Counted from the stretch's first letter, positions 17,425-29,012 are shown. The stretch: 64,000 nt of DNA from Stakelama portus (GCF_003171655.1 NZ_QFZL01000003.1:62001-126000), one strand, 5' to 3'. The notes: generated from the letters alone by a model not told the origin. Translations and numbers: made by a program.

Positions 17425-19032
17425 ATGTCCCGCCGTTCGCCCGCCAAGCTGGAAGTCCGCACCGCCACGCCCGCCGACATTACCGGCATCCTCACGCTGA
17501 TCGGCAATGTCTATACCGGCGTCGAAAACTATACCGCGGGCATGATCCGGGGACAGATCAACAATTTCCCCGACGGCCAGTTCGTCGCGCTTTATGAAGG
17601 CGAAGTGGTCGGTTATTGCGCGTCGAGCCGGATCGACGAGGAAGTCGCGCTCGCCCCGCATGACTGGGAATCGATTTCGGGCAATGGCTTTGGCAGCCGC
17701 CATGATCCGACCGGCGACTGGCTCTATGGCTTTGAAATGGCCGTCGCGTCGAAACAGCGCGGGCTGCGCATCGGCAAACGCCTCTACGAAGCGCGCCGTG
17801 CCCTGTGCGAGCGGCTCGAGCTCAAGGGCATCGTCTTTGCCGGGCGCATGCCCAATTATCGCCGCCACATGCGCAAGGTCGACGGGCCGGACGATTATCT
17901 CCAGCAAGTGGTTGAGGGGAAGCTGCGCGACCCGGTGATCGGATTTCAGCTGTCGAACGGCTTCACGCCGATCGGCGTGCTGCGCGATTATCTGGACGAG
18001 GACAAGCAATCGATGGGGTTCGCCGCGCACATGGTGTGGCGCAACCCCTATGTCGATCCCGACGAACCGCCCGCGCATCGCGTGCCGCGCGACATCGAAA
18101 GCGTCCGCCTCGCCACGTGCCAGCTTCAGGCGCGCGCAGTGAAGGATTTCGACGAATTTCTGCGCAACGTCGAATATTTCGTCGATGTGGCGTCGGGATA
18201 TCAAAGCGACTTCATTGTCTTTCCCGAACTGTTCACGCTGTCGCTGCTGTCGTTCGAGCGGCGCGACATGTCGCCCGCCGAGGCGATCGAGAAACTGACC
18301 CAGCACCGCCGGCCGCTGGTCGATGCGCTGTCAAAAATGGCATTGAGCTACAACATCAACATCATCGGCGGGTCGCACCCCACGCGGATGGACGATGGCG
18401 AGATTCAGAACGTCGCCTATGTCTGTCTGCGCGACGGATCGGTGCATGTGCAGGAAAAGATCCACCCTACCCCCAACGAAGCCTATTGGTGGAAGATCAA
18501 GGGCGGCGACAGCGTCGATGTGATCCAGACCGATGTCGGCCCGATCGGGGTACTGATCTGTTACGACAGCGAATTCCCCGAACTCGCCCGCCGGCTGGTG
18601 GACGAAGGGGCGCGGATCATCTTCATCCCCTTCTGCACCGACAATCGCCAGGGCTATATGCGCGTGCGCTATTGCGCCCAGGCTCGGGCAGTCGAAAACC
18701 AGTGTTTCGTGGTGATGAGCGGCAATGTCGGCAACCTGCCCGGCGTCGAGAATATGGACGTGCAATATGCGCAAAGCTGCATCCTCACGCCCTGCGACTT
18801 CCCCTTTGCGCGCGACGGGATTGCGGCGGAATCGAGCGAGAATATCGAAACGCTGACGATTGCCGACGTCAATCTGGCCGACCTTACCTGGGCACGGGCC
18901 GAGGGCACGGTGCGCAACCTTACCGATCGCCGGTTCGACCTGTATCGCATCGACTGGGATCGCGCCCCGCGCGGCGAGCAGCAACAACCAAGCGGCCATC
19001 CGATGGGGCAGCATGGGCCGGGCGGCGGATGA
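17425..19032 (+). CDS. GNAT acetyltransferase - carbon-nitrogen hydrolase fusion protein
   Basis: A 535-residue two-domain protein. Residues about 10-200 form a GNAT-like domain (FEMAVASKQRGLRIGKRLYEARRALCERL contains the R/QxxGxG/A acetyl-CoA loop as QRGLRIGKRLY). Residues about 220-510 are a nitrilase-superfamily domain with the catalytic triad visible: Glu in VFPELFTLSLLS, Lys in QEKIHPTPNE, and Cys in VLICYDSEFPE. The C terminus is a short Gln/Pro/Gly tail. AAGGAG sits at the start. Known fusions of this type exist, but their substrates are not established. Both domains acting in one amide-forming or amide-splitting pathway is inference. Confidence 0.92.
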   Translation: MSRRSPAKLEVRTATPADITGILTLIGNVYTGVENYTAGMIRGQINNFPDGQFVALYEGEVVGYCASSRIDEEVALAPHDWESISGNGFGSRHDPTGDWLYGFEMAVASKQRGLRIGKRLYEARRALCERLELKGIVFAGRMPNYRRHMRKVDGPDDYLQQVVEGKLRDPVIGFQLSNGFTPIGVLRDYLDEDKQSMGFAAHMVWRNPYVDPDEPPAHRVPRDIESVRLATCQLQARAVKDFDEFLRNVEYFVDVASGYQSDFIVFPELFTLSLLSFERRDMSPAEAIEKLTQHRRPLVDALSKMALSYNINIIGGSHPTRMDDGEIQNVAYVCLRDGSVHVQEKIHPTPNEAYWWKIKGGDSVDVIQTDVGPIGVLICYDSEFPELARRLVDEGARIIFIPFCTDNRQGYMRVRYCAQARAVENQCFVVMSGNVGNLPGVENMDVQYAQSCILTPCDFPFARDGIAAESSENIETLTIADVNLADLTWARAEGTVRNLTDRRFDLYRIDWDRAPRGEQQQPSGHPMGQHGPGGG

Positions 19033-19040
19033 TCGCCGCA

Positions 19041-19311
19041 CTAGGTCGTGAACTCATAAACGGCGCCGTCGAGGTTTGAGGCAAAATGGCTCAGCGCAAG
19101 GAGGCAGGCCGCAGGAATATGGCGATATTTCGAGGTCTGCCGACGCCGCGCTGGGCCATTTTGGTCAAATCCCTTCGGGGACGTCGGAATGGCTTCCATC
19201 TCGGCCCAAAGCGGCCTTGGAAGGGCGCCCAGCCCTCCCGGCGGCCACTTTGGCCCGATATGTTCGCCATTCCGGCACCTCGGCGGTTCCGTTTATGGGT
19301 TCACGACCTAG
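19041..19311. mobile_element. MITE-like non-autonomous element with CTAG/TA duplication
   Basis: Terminal inverted repeats begin GTCGTGAACTCATAAACGG at 19045 and end CCGTTTATGGGTTCACGAC at 19307; they match over about 24 bp with three mismatches. The element is flanked by CTAG on both sides (19041-19044 and 19308-19311), consistent with a 4-bp YTAR or 2-bp TA target duplication as made by IS5-family transposases (the latter also by IS630-type). Inside there are nested palindromic pairs (CAAAATGGC with GCCATTTTG, and CGGAATGGC with GCCATTCCG) and no transposase ORF. The element fills most of the gap between the fusion gene and the MAPEG gene. Confidence 0.82.
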
Positions 19312-19380
19312 CTCGCTTGCCGCTTGCAACCGGCATTGGCTGATATATTCTGATGCCGCCGGTTTTCGGGGGGATACGCC

Positions 19381-19770
19381 ATGGCCTGGCCGATCACGTC
19401 ACTTACCGCCGCGTTGCTGGGGCTCGGCCTCGTCACGCTCAGCATGTTCGTCAGCTTCGGGCGGCGATCGACCGGAATCGATCTGGGCGAAGGCGACAGC
19501 CCGCTGCTTTCCCGCCGCATTCGCACCCATGCCAATTTCATCGAAACGGTACCGATCCCGCTGGTGCTGCTCGCGCTGTTCGAGGCGCAGGGCCCGGCAA
19601 GCGAGCTGCTGTGGATCACCGCCGCGCTGCTGGTTTGCGGGCGGGCGGCGCATGTCGCGGGGATGCTGACGCGCAATCTGCCGCTGCGCGCCGGGGGCAT
19701 GCTGGCGACGCATGCCGCGACTGCGCTTCCCGCATTCGGCCTGCTCGCCTATGCCAGCAACGCCGTCTGA
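19381..19770 (+). CDS. MAPEG family membrane protein
   Basis: A 129-residue membrane protein with about four hydrophobic segments (near residues 5-24, 55-70, 75-92, 105-125). The RRIRTHANFIETVPI segment near residue 40 is the MAPEG signature (RxxxxHxNxxE), where Arg/Asn/Glu residues contact glutathione in characterised microsomal GST-like enzymes. Bacterial members are often annotated only as MAPEG; glutathione transferase activity is possible but unproven. It starts soon after the right end of the MITE-like element, whose insertion may have displaced or altered its promoter. It converges on the ankyrin gene with a 2-base gap. Confidence 0.9.
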   Translation: MAWPITSLTAALLGLGLVTLSMFVSFGRRSTGIDLGEGDSPLLSRRIRTHANFIETVPIPLVLLALFEAQGPASELLWITAALLVCGRAAHVAGMLTRNLPLRAGGMLATHAATALPAFGLLAYASNAV

Positions 19771-19772
19771 AT

Positions 19773-20300
19773 TCAGATGCCGCCCGGCGGGGCCGATGCC
19801 ATGCGTTCGGCCATCGCGATATTGCCGTGCATGACGGCAAGCGACATCGCGCTGTTGCCGTCATGATCCTCCACCGTCGGGTCCGCGCCGTGGCGCAGCA
19901 ACAGATCGGCCAGCCCCTTGCGATCGAACATCGCGGCGGTCATCAGCGCCGTCTGTCCCATCCGGTTGCGGGCGTTGACGTCGGCGCCGGCTTCGATCAG
20001 CAGCCGGGCGATTTCGATCTCGCCCTTGAACGCCACGCCCATCAGCGCGGTGTTGCCGCTTTCGCCATCGCCGCTGTCAAGCTGCGCCCCGGCAGCCAGC
20101 AGCACGCGCGTCGCCGCTTCATGGCCGTTGTAGCTCGCCAGGATCAGCGCGGTATAGCCGCGCCCGTCGCGCGCCTCGATATCCGCGCCCGCATGCAACA
20201 ACGCGGTCAGCGCGTCGGCATCGCCGTCGCCTGCTGCGAGAAACCAGCGCCGGGCGAGATCCGGACTGGTATGCGGGTGAAGCTTTCCAAGCTCGGACAT
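19773..20300 (-). CDS. Ankyrin repeat protein
   Basis: A 175-residue protein made almost entirely of ankyrin repeats: about four complete units, each about 33 residues, with the typical G-x-TAL-x-A-x-x-x-G and LLxxGAD pattern (DGRGYTALILASYNGHEAATRVLLAAGA; GNTALMGVAFKGEIEIARLLIEAGADVNARN; and so on). There is no signal peptide, so it is cytoplasmic. The start MSELGKLHPHTSP at 20300 is chosen because the longer reading frame continues antisense into gyrB and is an artefact. Ankyrin proteins mediate protein contacts; the partner is unknown. It is divergent from gyrB. Confidence 0.88.
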   Translation of the reverse strand: MSELGKLHPHTSPDLARRWFLAAGDGDADALTALLHAGADIEARDGRGYTALILASYNGHEAATRVLLAAGAQLDSGDGESGNTALMGVAFKGEIEIARLLIEAGADVNARNRMGQTALMTAAMFDRKGLADLLLRHGADPTVEDHDGNSAMSLAVMHGNIAMAERMASAPPGGI

Positions 20301-20336
20301 GACGCACCAATATCGCGAATCACTCGCAAGGGATAG

Positions 20337-22955
<2,619 letters not shown>

Positions 22956-22979
22956 TTCCGATCGATTGGGGGGCGAGTC

Positions 22980-23435
22980 ATGTCGATACTGGCATTGCTG
23001 CTGATGCTTGCAGCCCATGATCCGATGGCGCCTGCGCCCCAGGATGGCGGCGCAACGGCACAGCGATCGGAACCGAATGCCGCCGACACCTTTCCTGACC
23101 GGTTTTTCGGCGACTGGAAAGAAAACGGCATCGATCATGCCGGCAAGGTGATGCTGGCGATGTTCGTCGCTCCATTCGGCGCCGAATCGAACGCCGAATC
23201 CCTGGTTGACGGCGGCCTCGACCCGCTTCGCACCTTTGAGACCGGCTATGGAAAGCTGGTTCGCTGGGAACGCGTGGACTCGCGCATGTTGGGAACCCTT
23301 GCGCGACGCGACGTCTATCTGCTCCAGCAGCAAAGAGGCGTCACGCGGTGGATCTTTAACTATGTGAATACGGCTGAGGGCTGGCGGCTTCAGAACTTCA
23401 ACATGGACGAACACAGCAAGGACTGGTTCGACTAG
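22980..23435 (+). CDS. Hypothetical secreted protein
   Basis: A 151-residue protein 24 bases after gyrB on the same strand. The N terminus MSILALLLMLAAHDPMA is a short hydrophobic stretch, probably a signal peptide. The mature part has no cysteines or motifs that I recognise; it carries several Trp residues (FFGDWKENG, RWERVDS, GWRLQNFNMDEHSKDWF) and ends acidic. A GGGGGGCGAG stretch before the ATG is a plausible ribosome site. It may be read through from gyrB. The function is unknown. Confidence 0.72.
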   Translation: MSILALLLMLAAHDPMAPAPQDGGATAQRSEPNAADTFPDRFFGDWKENGIDHAGKVMLAMFVAPFGAESNAESLVDGGLDPLRTFETGYGKLVRWERVDSRMLGTLARRDVYLLQQQRGVTRWIFNYVNTAEGWRLQNFNMDEHSKDWFD

Positions 23436-23506
23436 GCTGAAACTTTCACGCTTTGGCAAGAACATCGTGGTAAATACGCCCCATGTCGGTGTTCGGACAT
23501 ATGGTC

Positions 23507-23914
23507 ATGAAGTGGCGTCTTGCGGTGTTAATGCTGCCGGCCTTTGCCGTGTCGGCATGTGGCGGGTCGGCCATATCCTCCGCGCCGAACAGCGCGTCCT
23601 ATGCCGTGGTCGATGGCGTCGCGAGCTATTATGCCGACGAATATGCCGGGCGCCCGACCGCCAGCGGCGAGCTGTTCGATCCGTCGAAAATGACCGCCGC
23701 GCATCGCACGCTGCCGTTCGGCACCGTGGTGCGCGTCACCGATCCGGCAACCGGGCGCAGCGTTGTCGTGCGGATCAACGATCGCGGCCCGTTCCGTCCC
23801 GGCCGCGTGATCGACTTGTCGCGTGCTGCGGCCGCCCAGCTGGGTATCCTTCGCCGCGGCATCGCGCCAGTGCGACTTCAGGTACTCGGCGACCGCGACA
23901 TTGCCGGTCGCTGA
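23507..23914 (+). CDS. RlpA-like lipoprotein (septal ring lytic transglycosylase family)
   Basis: A 135-residue lipoprotein: [20 protein letters not shown] gives a lipobox SAC near residue 18. It is followed by a double-psi beta-barrel of the RlpA type, with [36 protein letters not shown] and [19 protein letters not shown]. The Asp in NDRGPF and the His in AHRTLPFG are the catalytic-type residues of RlpA transglycosylases, which cleave denuded peptidoglycan at the septum in Pseudomonas. The C-terminal SPOR domain of full-length RlpA is absent, making this a minimal form. An upstream in-frame ATG at 23483 would add eight residues. Confidence 0.88.
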   Translation: MKWRLAVLMLPAFAVSACGGSAISSAPNSASYAVVDGVASYYADEYAGRPTASGELFDPSKMTAAHRTLPFGTVVRVTDPATGRSVVVRINDRGPFRPGRVIDLSRAAAAQLGILRRGIAPVRLQVLGDRDIAGR

Positions 23915-23920
23915 TCCCGG

Positions 23921-24631
23921 CTAATCGTCGCCCAGTTCGCCGAGGCTGGAATTGGCAGGATCGCGGAACAGCGCAAGCGCAACCGACGCCGTCAACACCG
24001 CCTTGCGCAATTCGCCATCCCCTTGGTCGGCAAGCCGGATTACCGCAGCCCCGTTAAGGTCCAATGCCGCCACCACACGCCCGTCGCGTTCGAAAATATA
24101 GCCGATCGGCGCCGGCGTATCGATCACCGTGCCTTGCAACCGGTGCGCCGAGCGGATCGTCAGCCGCGTGTCGCCGAACAGGATCTCGCCCCGCCGTTCG
24201 CGCTTCAGCGTCTCGACCGGCTGTCGCGCCTCCTGCAGTTCGAATCGGATCGGCAGCAGGTTTCCGCCGCCGAACGCGCAGCGATAGGCCATGCGCTGCG
24301 GCGTAAAGCCGACAATGCCGATCTGGACATTGCGTTCGCGCATCCGGCATTCCGCTTCGATCGGCGGACCTGCCGGACCCTGCAGCGTGAAGTCGGTATG
24401 GCCCGAACGCTGCTCGACCGTGTCGAAAAATGCCAGCCGCTCCTCGGATCGGGTATAGCTGCCCGCATATTCGGTGACGCGAAAGTCTCCGCGATTGCCA
24501 TGGCCGATACTCCCGATCCGGATCGGCGGTGCCGCAGCCAGATCCGACGGAATCACCATATGTGCCGAACCGATGGCACCGCATCCGCCAAGCAACAGGC
24601 CGGCGATGGCCGGCCCCGACATCCGTTTCAT
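23921..24631 (-). CDS. Hypothetical lipoprotein
   Basis: A 236-residue protein starting MKRMSGPAIAGLLLGGCGA, a lipoprotein signal with lipobox LGGC near residue 17. GGGAGGAGC sits 7 bases before this ATG, so a longer in-frame reading from 24772 is rejected. The mature part looks beta-rich, with three cysteines (the lipid Cys, one in EAECRMRER and one in AYRCAFGGG) and no enzymatic motif that I recognise. It converges on the RlpA-like gene with a 6-base gap and is divergent from the L,D-transpeptidase gene. A cell-envelope role is likely only from location. Confidence 0.75.
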   Translation of the reverse strand: MKRMSGPAIAGLLLGGCGAIGSAHMVIPSDLAAAPPIRIGSIGHGNRGDFRVTEYAGSYTRSEERLAFFDTVEQRSGHTDFTLQGPAGPPIEAECRMRERNVQIGIVGFTPQRMAYRCAFGGGNLLPIRFELQEARQPVETLKRERRGEILFGDTRLTIRSAHRLQGTVIDTPAPIGYIFERDGRVVAALDLNGAAVIRLADQGDGELRKAVLTASVALALFRDPANSSLGELGDD

Positions 24632-24790
24632 CTCAAACGCTCCTCCCGGCCCGTTTCCATGGCGAAACAAGGCGCTTGCTTCCTTGCTTCGGCCTAGCTG
24701 AACCGGACTTGTCCGACCGTGGAAAAAACCGTGCCACCATGCTAATCCCGTTTCGGGACGGCATGACGTCACATCGAAAAGGGAGGTTCG

Positions 24791-25792
24791 ATGCGGATCT
24801 TAGGCGGCCGCAAACGCGTAATGGCCCTGGCGGCGGGGATAGCGATGCTCAGCGCCGCCTCGATCGCGCAGATGCAGCCGCTGACCCCGGGATCGGTGAT
24901 CGATGCCGTGGAACGGCTTGCGCCGGGCGATTTCCTCTGGGCGCCGCAGCTCGCCCCCGAAGGGCCGCTGCTCGTCGTCGTCAATCTCTCGACTCAGCGC
25001 CTCGTCGTCTATCGCAACGGCGTGCCGGTGGGCGTGTCGACCGTCTCGACGGGACGCGCCGGTCATCGCACGCCAGTGGGCGTGTTCACGATCCTGCAAA
25101 AGCGCGTCCGCCATTTTTCGAGCACCTATAACAATGCGCCGATGCCCTATATGCAGCGGCTGACCTGGGGCGGCATCGCGCTCCATGGCGGCAACCTGCC
25201 GGGCTATCCCGCTTCGCACGGCTGTATCCGCCTGCCGCATGATTTCGCCCGGCTGCTGTTCGCCGAAACCGGGCTGGGCATGACAGTCGTCATCACCAAT
25301 CGCGACGAGATGCCACGGCTTGCCCCGGCGGGGGCATTGCTCCAGCAGGCCGGCCTGGCCGATGGCGCGGCGGCGGCGGCGACGGCGGACAGCGTGTGGC
25401 AGCCCGATCTTTCGCCCAGCGGCCCGGTCTCGATCGTCGTCAGCGCCGCCGACCGGCGCGTGATCGTCCTGCGCAACGGCGTCGAAATCGGATCGGCGCC
25501 GGTTACGATCGCCGAACCGGTCGAGCGGGTGCGAGCCTATACGCTCCAGTCGATCGACGCCTCGGGCTATCACTGGCTGCGCGTACCGCTTCCCGGCGAC
25601 GAACCCGATCTCTCGCTTGCCGCCAGCGCAGAGGAGGGGGAACGATTTCAGGTTTCGGACGATTTTCGTCGTGCCGTGGGCACCGTCGCCGTTCCGGGAA
25701 CGACCGTGGTGGTGATGCCCGATTCGCTGACGCGCGGCAGCACGGGCACGCCGATGACCGTGATCGAGGATGACGCCACGTCCACCAGCTAA
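24791..25792 (+). CDS. L,D-transpeptidase family protein (YkuD)
   Basis: A 333-residue envelope protein with a hydrophobic N terminus (VMALAAGIAMLSAASIA) acting as signal peptide or anchor. The YkuD domain at about residues 55-180 has the catalytic motif complete: HGGNLPGYPASHGCIRL near residues 130-146, with Ser-His-Gly-Cys-Ile-Arg and the catalytic Cys. Such enzymes make 3-3 cross-links or attach proteins to peptidoglycan. The second half (about 210-320) repeats part of the early pattern (SIVVSAADRRVIVLRNGVEIG resembles VVVNLSTQRLVVYRNGVPVG), so it looks like a degenerate duplicate of the first YkuD lobe lacking the Cys motif. Confidence 0.92.
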   Translation: MRILGGRKRVMALAAGIAMLSAASIAQMQPLTPGSVIDAVERLAPGDFLWAPQLAPEGPLLVVVNLSTQRLVVYRNGVPVGVSTVSTGRAGHRTPVGVFTILQKRVRHFSSTYNNAPMPYMQRLTWGGIALHGGNLPGYPASHGCIRLPHDFARLLFAETGLGMTVVITNRDEMPRLAPAGALLQQAGLADGAAAAATADSVWQPDLSPSGPVSIVVSAADRRVIVLRNGVEIGSAPVTIAEPVERVRAYTLQSIDASGYHWLRVPLPGDEPDLSLAASAEEGERFQVSDDFRRAVGTVAVPGTTVVVMPDSLTRGSTGTPMTVIEDDATSTS

Positions 25793-25844
25793 GTCGCCTT
25801 TTCCGGTAGATGACACTGGTGGCATTGACCCGGGAGTTTTTGCA

Positions 25845-28535
25845 ATGCAGCAAGATACCATGGCTGCACGTCCCCCCATCGCGAACAATCCCGACATCCG
25901 TTTTCTGGGTCGCCTGCTCGGCGATGTGATTCGCGGCTATGGCGGGGAGCCGCTGTTCAAGCGGATCGAATATATTCGCGCGACATCGGTCGACCGGCAT
26001 CGCGGCGTTGCCGATTCGGACACGCTCGACCCCGGACTCGACCGGCTGTCGCTCGACGAAACGCTCGATTTCACGCGCGGCTTCATGCTGTTTTCGATGC
26101 TCGCCAACCTTGCCGAGGATCGGCAGGGGCTGAGCATCGAGGATGATGCCGATTTCGACAGCGCGATCGAAAAGCTCGCATCGCATGGCATCGATCGCAA
26201 GAAGGTGATGGCGCTGCTCGATCATGCGCTGATCGTGCCGGTGCTGACCGCGCACCCGACCGAAGTGCGCCGCAAGTCGATGATCGACCACAAGAACCGG
26301 ATCGCCGAGCTGATGGCGCTCAAGGATCGCGGGCTTGAAGAGACGCCTGATGGCGACAGGATCGACGAAGCGATCCTGCGCCAGATCGCCCTGCTGTGGC
26401 AGACGCGCGTGCTCCGCCGTGAAAAGCTGGGCGTCGCCGACGAAGTCGAAACCGCGCTTTCCTATCTGCGCGACGTGTTCCTGCCGGCGCTGCCCGCGCT
26501 CTATGCCCGCTGGGATCGCGCGCTCGGCGAACGCACGCCCAGCTTCCTGCGTCCGGGCAGCTGGATCGGCGGCGATCGCGACGGCAATCCGTTCGTCACT
26601 GCCGAATCGATGCGCAACGCGCTGGCCCGCGCCTGCGAAACGGTGCTCGTCCATTATCTAGAATCGGTCCATGTGCTCGGCGCCGAGCTGTCGATCTCCT
26701 CGCATTATGCGCCCGTCGACCCGGCCGTGACGCAACTGGCCGAAGCGAGCGGCGACACCGCGCCCAGCCGTGCCGACGAACCCTATCGTCGCGCGCTGTC
26801 GGGTATTTATGCCCGGCTTTCCGCCACGCATGAGAAACTGGTCGGCAAAGAGCCGCCGCTGCCCTCGGCATTGCGCGGCGAAGCCTATGCCACGCCGGGC
26901 GAATTGCGCGACGACCTGACCGCGATCGCACATGCGCTCGCCGAACAGGGCGGCGGCAGCCTGTCCTCGGGCGGCAAGCTTGGTCGGCTGATCCGGTCTG
27001 TCGAAACCTTCGGCTTTCATCTCGCCACGCTCGACATGCGCCAGAACAGTGCCGTGCATGAACGTGTCGTCGCCGAATTGCTCGCGCGGGCGAATGTCGA
27101 GGCGGATTATCTCGCGCTCGACGAAGACGCGCGCGTCGCGATCCTGCGGCGCGAGCTCGCCAGCCCCCGGCTCCTAACCAGCCCCTATGCCGAATATTCG
27201 GACGAGACGGCGTCGGAACTCTCCATCGTGCGCGAAGCGGCGGCGAGCCACCGCAAATATGGCCGCGGCTGCATCACCAACTATATCGTGTCGATGTCGG
27301 AATCGGTTTCCGACCTGCTCGAAGTGCATATCCTGCTCAAGGAAGCCGGACTCTATATCCCCGGCGAAGCGCCGCAGGCGCATGTCATGGCGGTGCCGCT
27401 GTTCGAAACCGTCGCCGATCTGGAAGCCGCACCTGCCATCATGGAGCGGTGGTTCGGCCTTCCCGAAGTGCAGGCGATCAATGCCGCGCGCAACCATCAG
27501 GAAGTGATGATCGGCTATTCCGATTCGAACAAGGACGGCGGCTATCTGACGTCGACCTGGCAGCTTTCGCGCGGATCGACGGCACTTGCCCCGGTGTTCG
27601 AAAAAGCCGGCGTTTCGATGCAGCTTTTCCACGGGCGCGGCGGCGCGGTCGGGCGCGGCGGCGGCTCCGCCTTCTCGGCGATCCGCGCCCAGCCGCCCGG
27701 CACGGTGCAGGGCCGCATCCGCATCACCGAACAGGGCGAAGTGATCGCTGCCAAATATGGCACGCGCGAAAGCGCGGCGGCGAATCTGGAAACGATGACG
27801 TCGGCGACCTTGCTCGCCAGTCTGGAGCCGGAAAAGCTGAGCCTGCCCGATTATGAGCGGTTTTCGGCGGCGATGGACCAGCTCTCGGACACCGCTTTCC
27901 ACGCCTATCGCGGGCTCGTCTATGAAACCGAAGGGTTCAAGACCTTCTTCCGCCAGATGACGCCGATCAGCGAAATCTCCGGGCTCAAGATCGGATCACG
28001 CCCCGCCAGCCGCAAAAAATCCGACGCGATCGAGGATTTGCGTGCGATTCCCTGGGTGTTCAGCTGGGCGCAGGCGCGGGTGATGCTGCCCGGTTGGTAT
28101 GGCGTGGGTCAGGCGATCGAGGCGTTCCCGGACAAGGGGCTGCTGCGCGAAATGGCGGCCGGCTGGCCGCTGTTCGCCGCAACGCTCGACAATATGGAAC
28201 AGGTGCTCGCCAAGTCCGACATGAACATCGCCGAACGCTATGCCGGTCTGGTCGAGGATCGCGCGATGGCGGAGGAGATTTTCGGACGGATCCGGAGCGG
28301 GTGGCAGGCGACGCATGACGGGCTGCTGGCGATCACCGATCAGACGCGGTTGCTGGAAAAACACCCCCGGCTCGAAACCTCGATCCTGTTGCGGCTGCCC
28401 TATATCGAACCGCTCAATCTGCTGCAGATCGAATTGCTCAAGCGCCATCGCGCGGGCGAAGCGGATTCGCGGATCGGCGAAGGCATATTGCTGTCGATCA
28501 ACGCGATCGCAACGGCACTGCGCAACAGCGGCTGA
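25845..28535 (+). CDS. ppc: Phosphoenolpyruvate carboxylase
   Basis: An 896-residue enzyme converting PEP and bicarbonate to oxaloacetate, refilling the TCA cycle. The catalytic His lies in VLTAHPTEVRRKS near residue 137. The second signature, GYSDSNKDGGY with the Lys, is near 555-565, and the mobile Arg/Gly loop FHGRGGAVGRGGG is near 594-606. The C terminus IATALRNSG matches the family ending (usually RNTG). GGGAG lies 11 bases before the ATG at 25845; an in-frame ATG at 25770 overlaps the preceding gene and is not favoured. A GC-rich hairpin follows the stop. Confidence 0.97.
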   Translation: MQQDTMAARPPIANNPDIRFLGRLLGDVIRGYGGEPLFKRIEYIRATSVDRHRGVADSDTLDPGLDRLSLDETLDFTRGFMLFSMLANLAEDRQGLSIEDDADFDSAIEKLASHGIDRKKVMALLDHALIVPVLTAHPTEVRRKSMIDHKNRIAELMALKDRGLEETPDGDRIDEAILRQIALLWQTRVLRREKLGVADEVETALSYLRDVFLPALPALYARWDRALGERTPSFLRPGSWIGGDRDGNPFVTAESMRNALARACETVLVHYLESVHVLGAELSISSHYAPVDPAVTQLAEASGDTAPSRADEPYRRALSGIYARLSATHEKLVGKEPPLPSALRGEAYATPGELRDDLTAIAHALAEQGGGSLSSGGKLGRLIRSVETFGFHLATLDMRQNSAVHERVVAELLARANVEADYLALDEDARVAILRRELASPRLLTSPYAEYSDETASELSIVREAAASHRKYGRGCITNYIVSMSESVSDLLEVHILLKEAGLYIPGEAPQAHVMAVPLFETVADLEAAPAIMERWFGLPEVQAINAARNHQEVMIGYSDSNKDGGYLTSTWQLSRGSTALAPVFEKAGVSMQLFHGRGGAVGRGGGSAFSAIRAQPPGTVQGRIRITEQGEVIAAKYGTRESAAANLETMTSATLLASLEPEKLSLPDYERFSAAMDQLSDTAFHAYRGLVYETEGFKTFFRQMTPISEISGLKIGSRPASRKKSDAIEDLRAIPWVFSWAQARVMLPGWYGVGQAIEAFPDKGLLREMAAGWPLFAATLDNMEQVLAKSDMNIAERYAGLVEDRAMAEEIFGRIRSGWQATHDGLLAITDQTRLLEKHPRLETSILLRLPYIEPLNLLQIELLKRHRAGEADSRIGEGILLSINAIATALRNSG

Positions 28536-28562
28536 GGGCGCGCCGGATCACGGCGCCCCCTC
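28534..28562. terminator. Hairpin between convergent ppc and thioesterase gene
   Basis: GAGGGCGCGCCG and CGGCGCCCCCTC pair over 12 bp with one mismatch and a 5-base loop immediately after ppc. No long T-tract follows. It probably acts as a transcript end between convergent genes. Confidence 0.55.
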
Positions 28563-28570
28563 ATCTGCCC

Positions 28571-28966
28571 TTATTGGGTGAGGAAGGGTGCCGCGATATC
28601 GTCGCGCACCCGCATCAGCCGCCCGCTTTCGCGGTCGAGCAATGCCCAGGTCGTTTTGGCTTCCACCCGCACGCGCCCATCCGCGCCGGTAAAGCGCATG
28701 TGCCGGTCGAATCGTGCGCCGCGCGGAGCTTCCTCGACCCAGGTCTCGGCAATGACGCTCTCTCCTGCCTTCACATTGCCGCGATAATCGATCTCGTGAC
28801 GCGTCACGACCCAGATATAGGCGGCGCGATGCTCGGCGGGCGCGACGGCATCCCAATGCGCGACGGCGACATCCTGAATCCACTTCACCCAGACCGCGTT
28901 GTTGACGTGCCCCAGCTCGTCAATGTCGTCCGGCCCGGCAGTGATGGTCATGGTGAAACGCGGCAT
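28571..28966 (-). CDS. Acyl-CoA thioesterase (hotdog fold, 4-HBT type)
   Basis: A 131-residue single-domain hotdog thioesterase. The active-site segment DDIDELGHVNNAVWVKWIQDVA near residue 15 carries the catalytic Asp-x-x-(G)HVNN pattern of 4-hydroxybenzoyl-CoA thioesterase-like enzymes (YbgC/FcoT type). RHEIDYRGNVKAGE is the second conserved block. I prefer the ATG at 28966 (GGGCCGG upstream) over 28987. The acyl substrate is not predictable. It converges on ppc. Confidence 0.88.
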   Translation of the reverse strand: MPRFTMTITAGPDDIDELGHVNNAVWVKWIQDVAVAHWDAVAPAEHRAAYIWVVTRHEIDYRGNVKAGESVIAETWVEEAPRGARFDRHMRFTGADGRVRVEAKTTWALLDRESGRLMRVRDDIAAPFLTQ

Positions 28967-29012
28967 ATCCGGCCCATAGCAAAGCATGCCGCGCCCGGGG
29001 AGCCGTCACGGC

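Noticed and set aside
17180..17500. Small frames in the gap before the GNAT-nitrilase gene
   Set aside because: They run into the next gene in another frame and are Arg/Pro-rich, typical of GC-rich noise.
19086..19343. 85-residue frame inside the MITE-like element
   Set aside because: It spans the terminal repeat and flanking DNA and has no transposase features.
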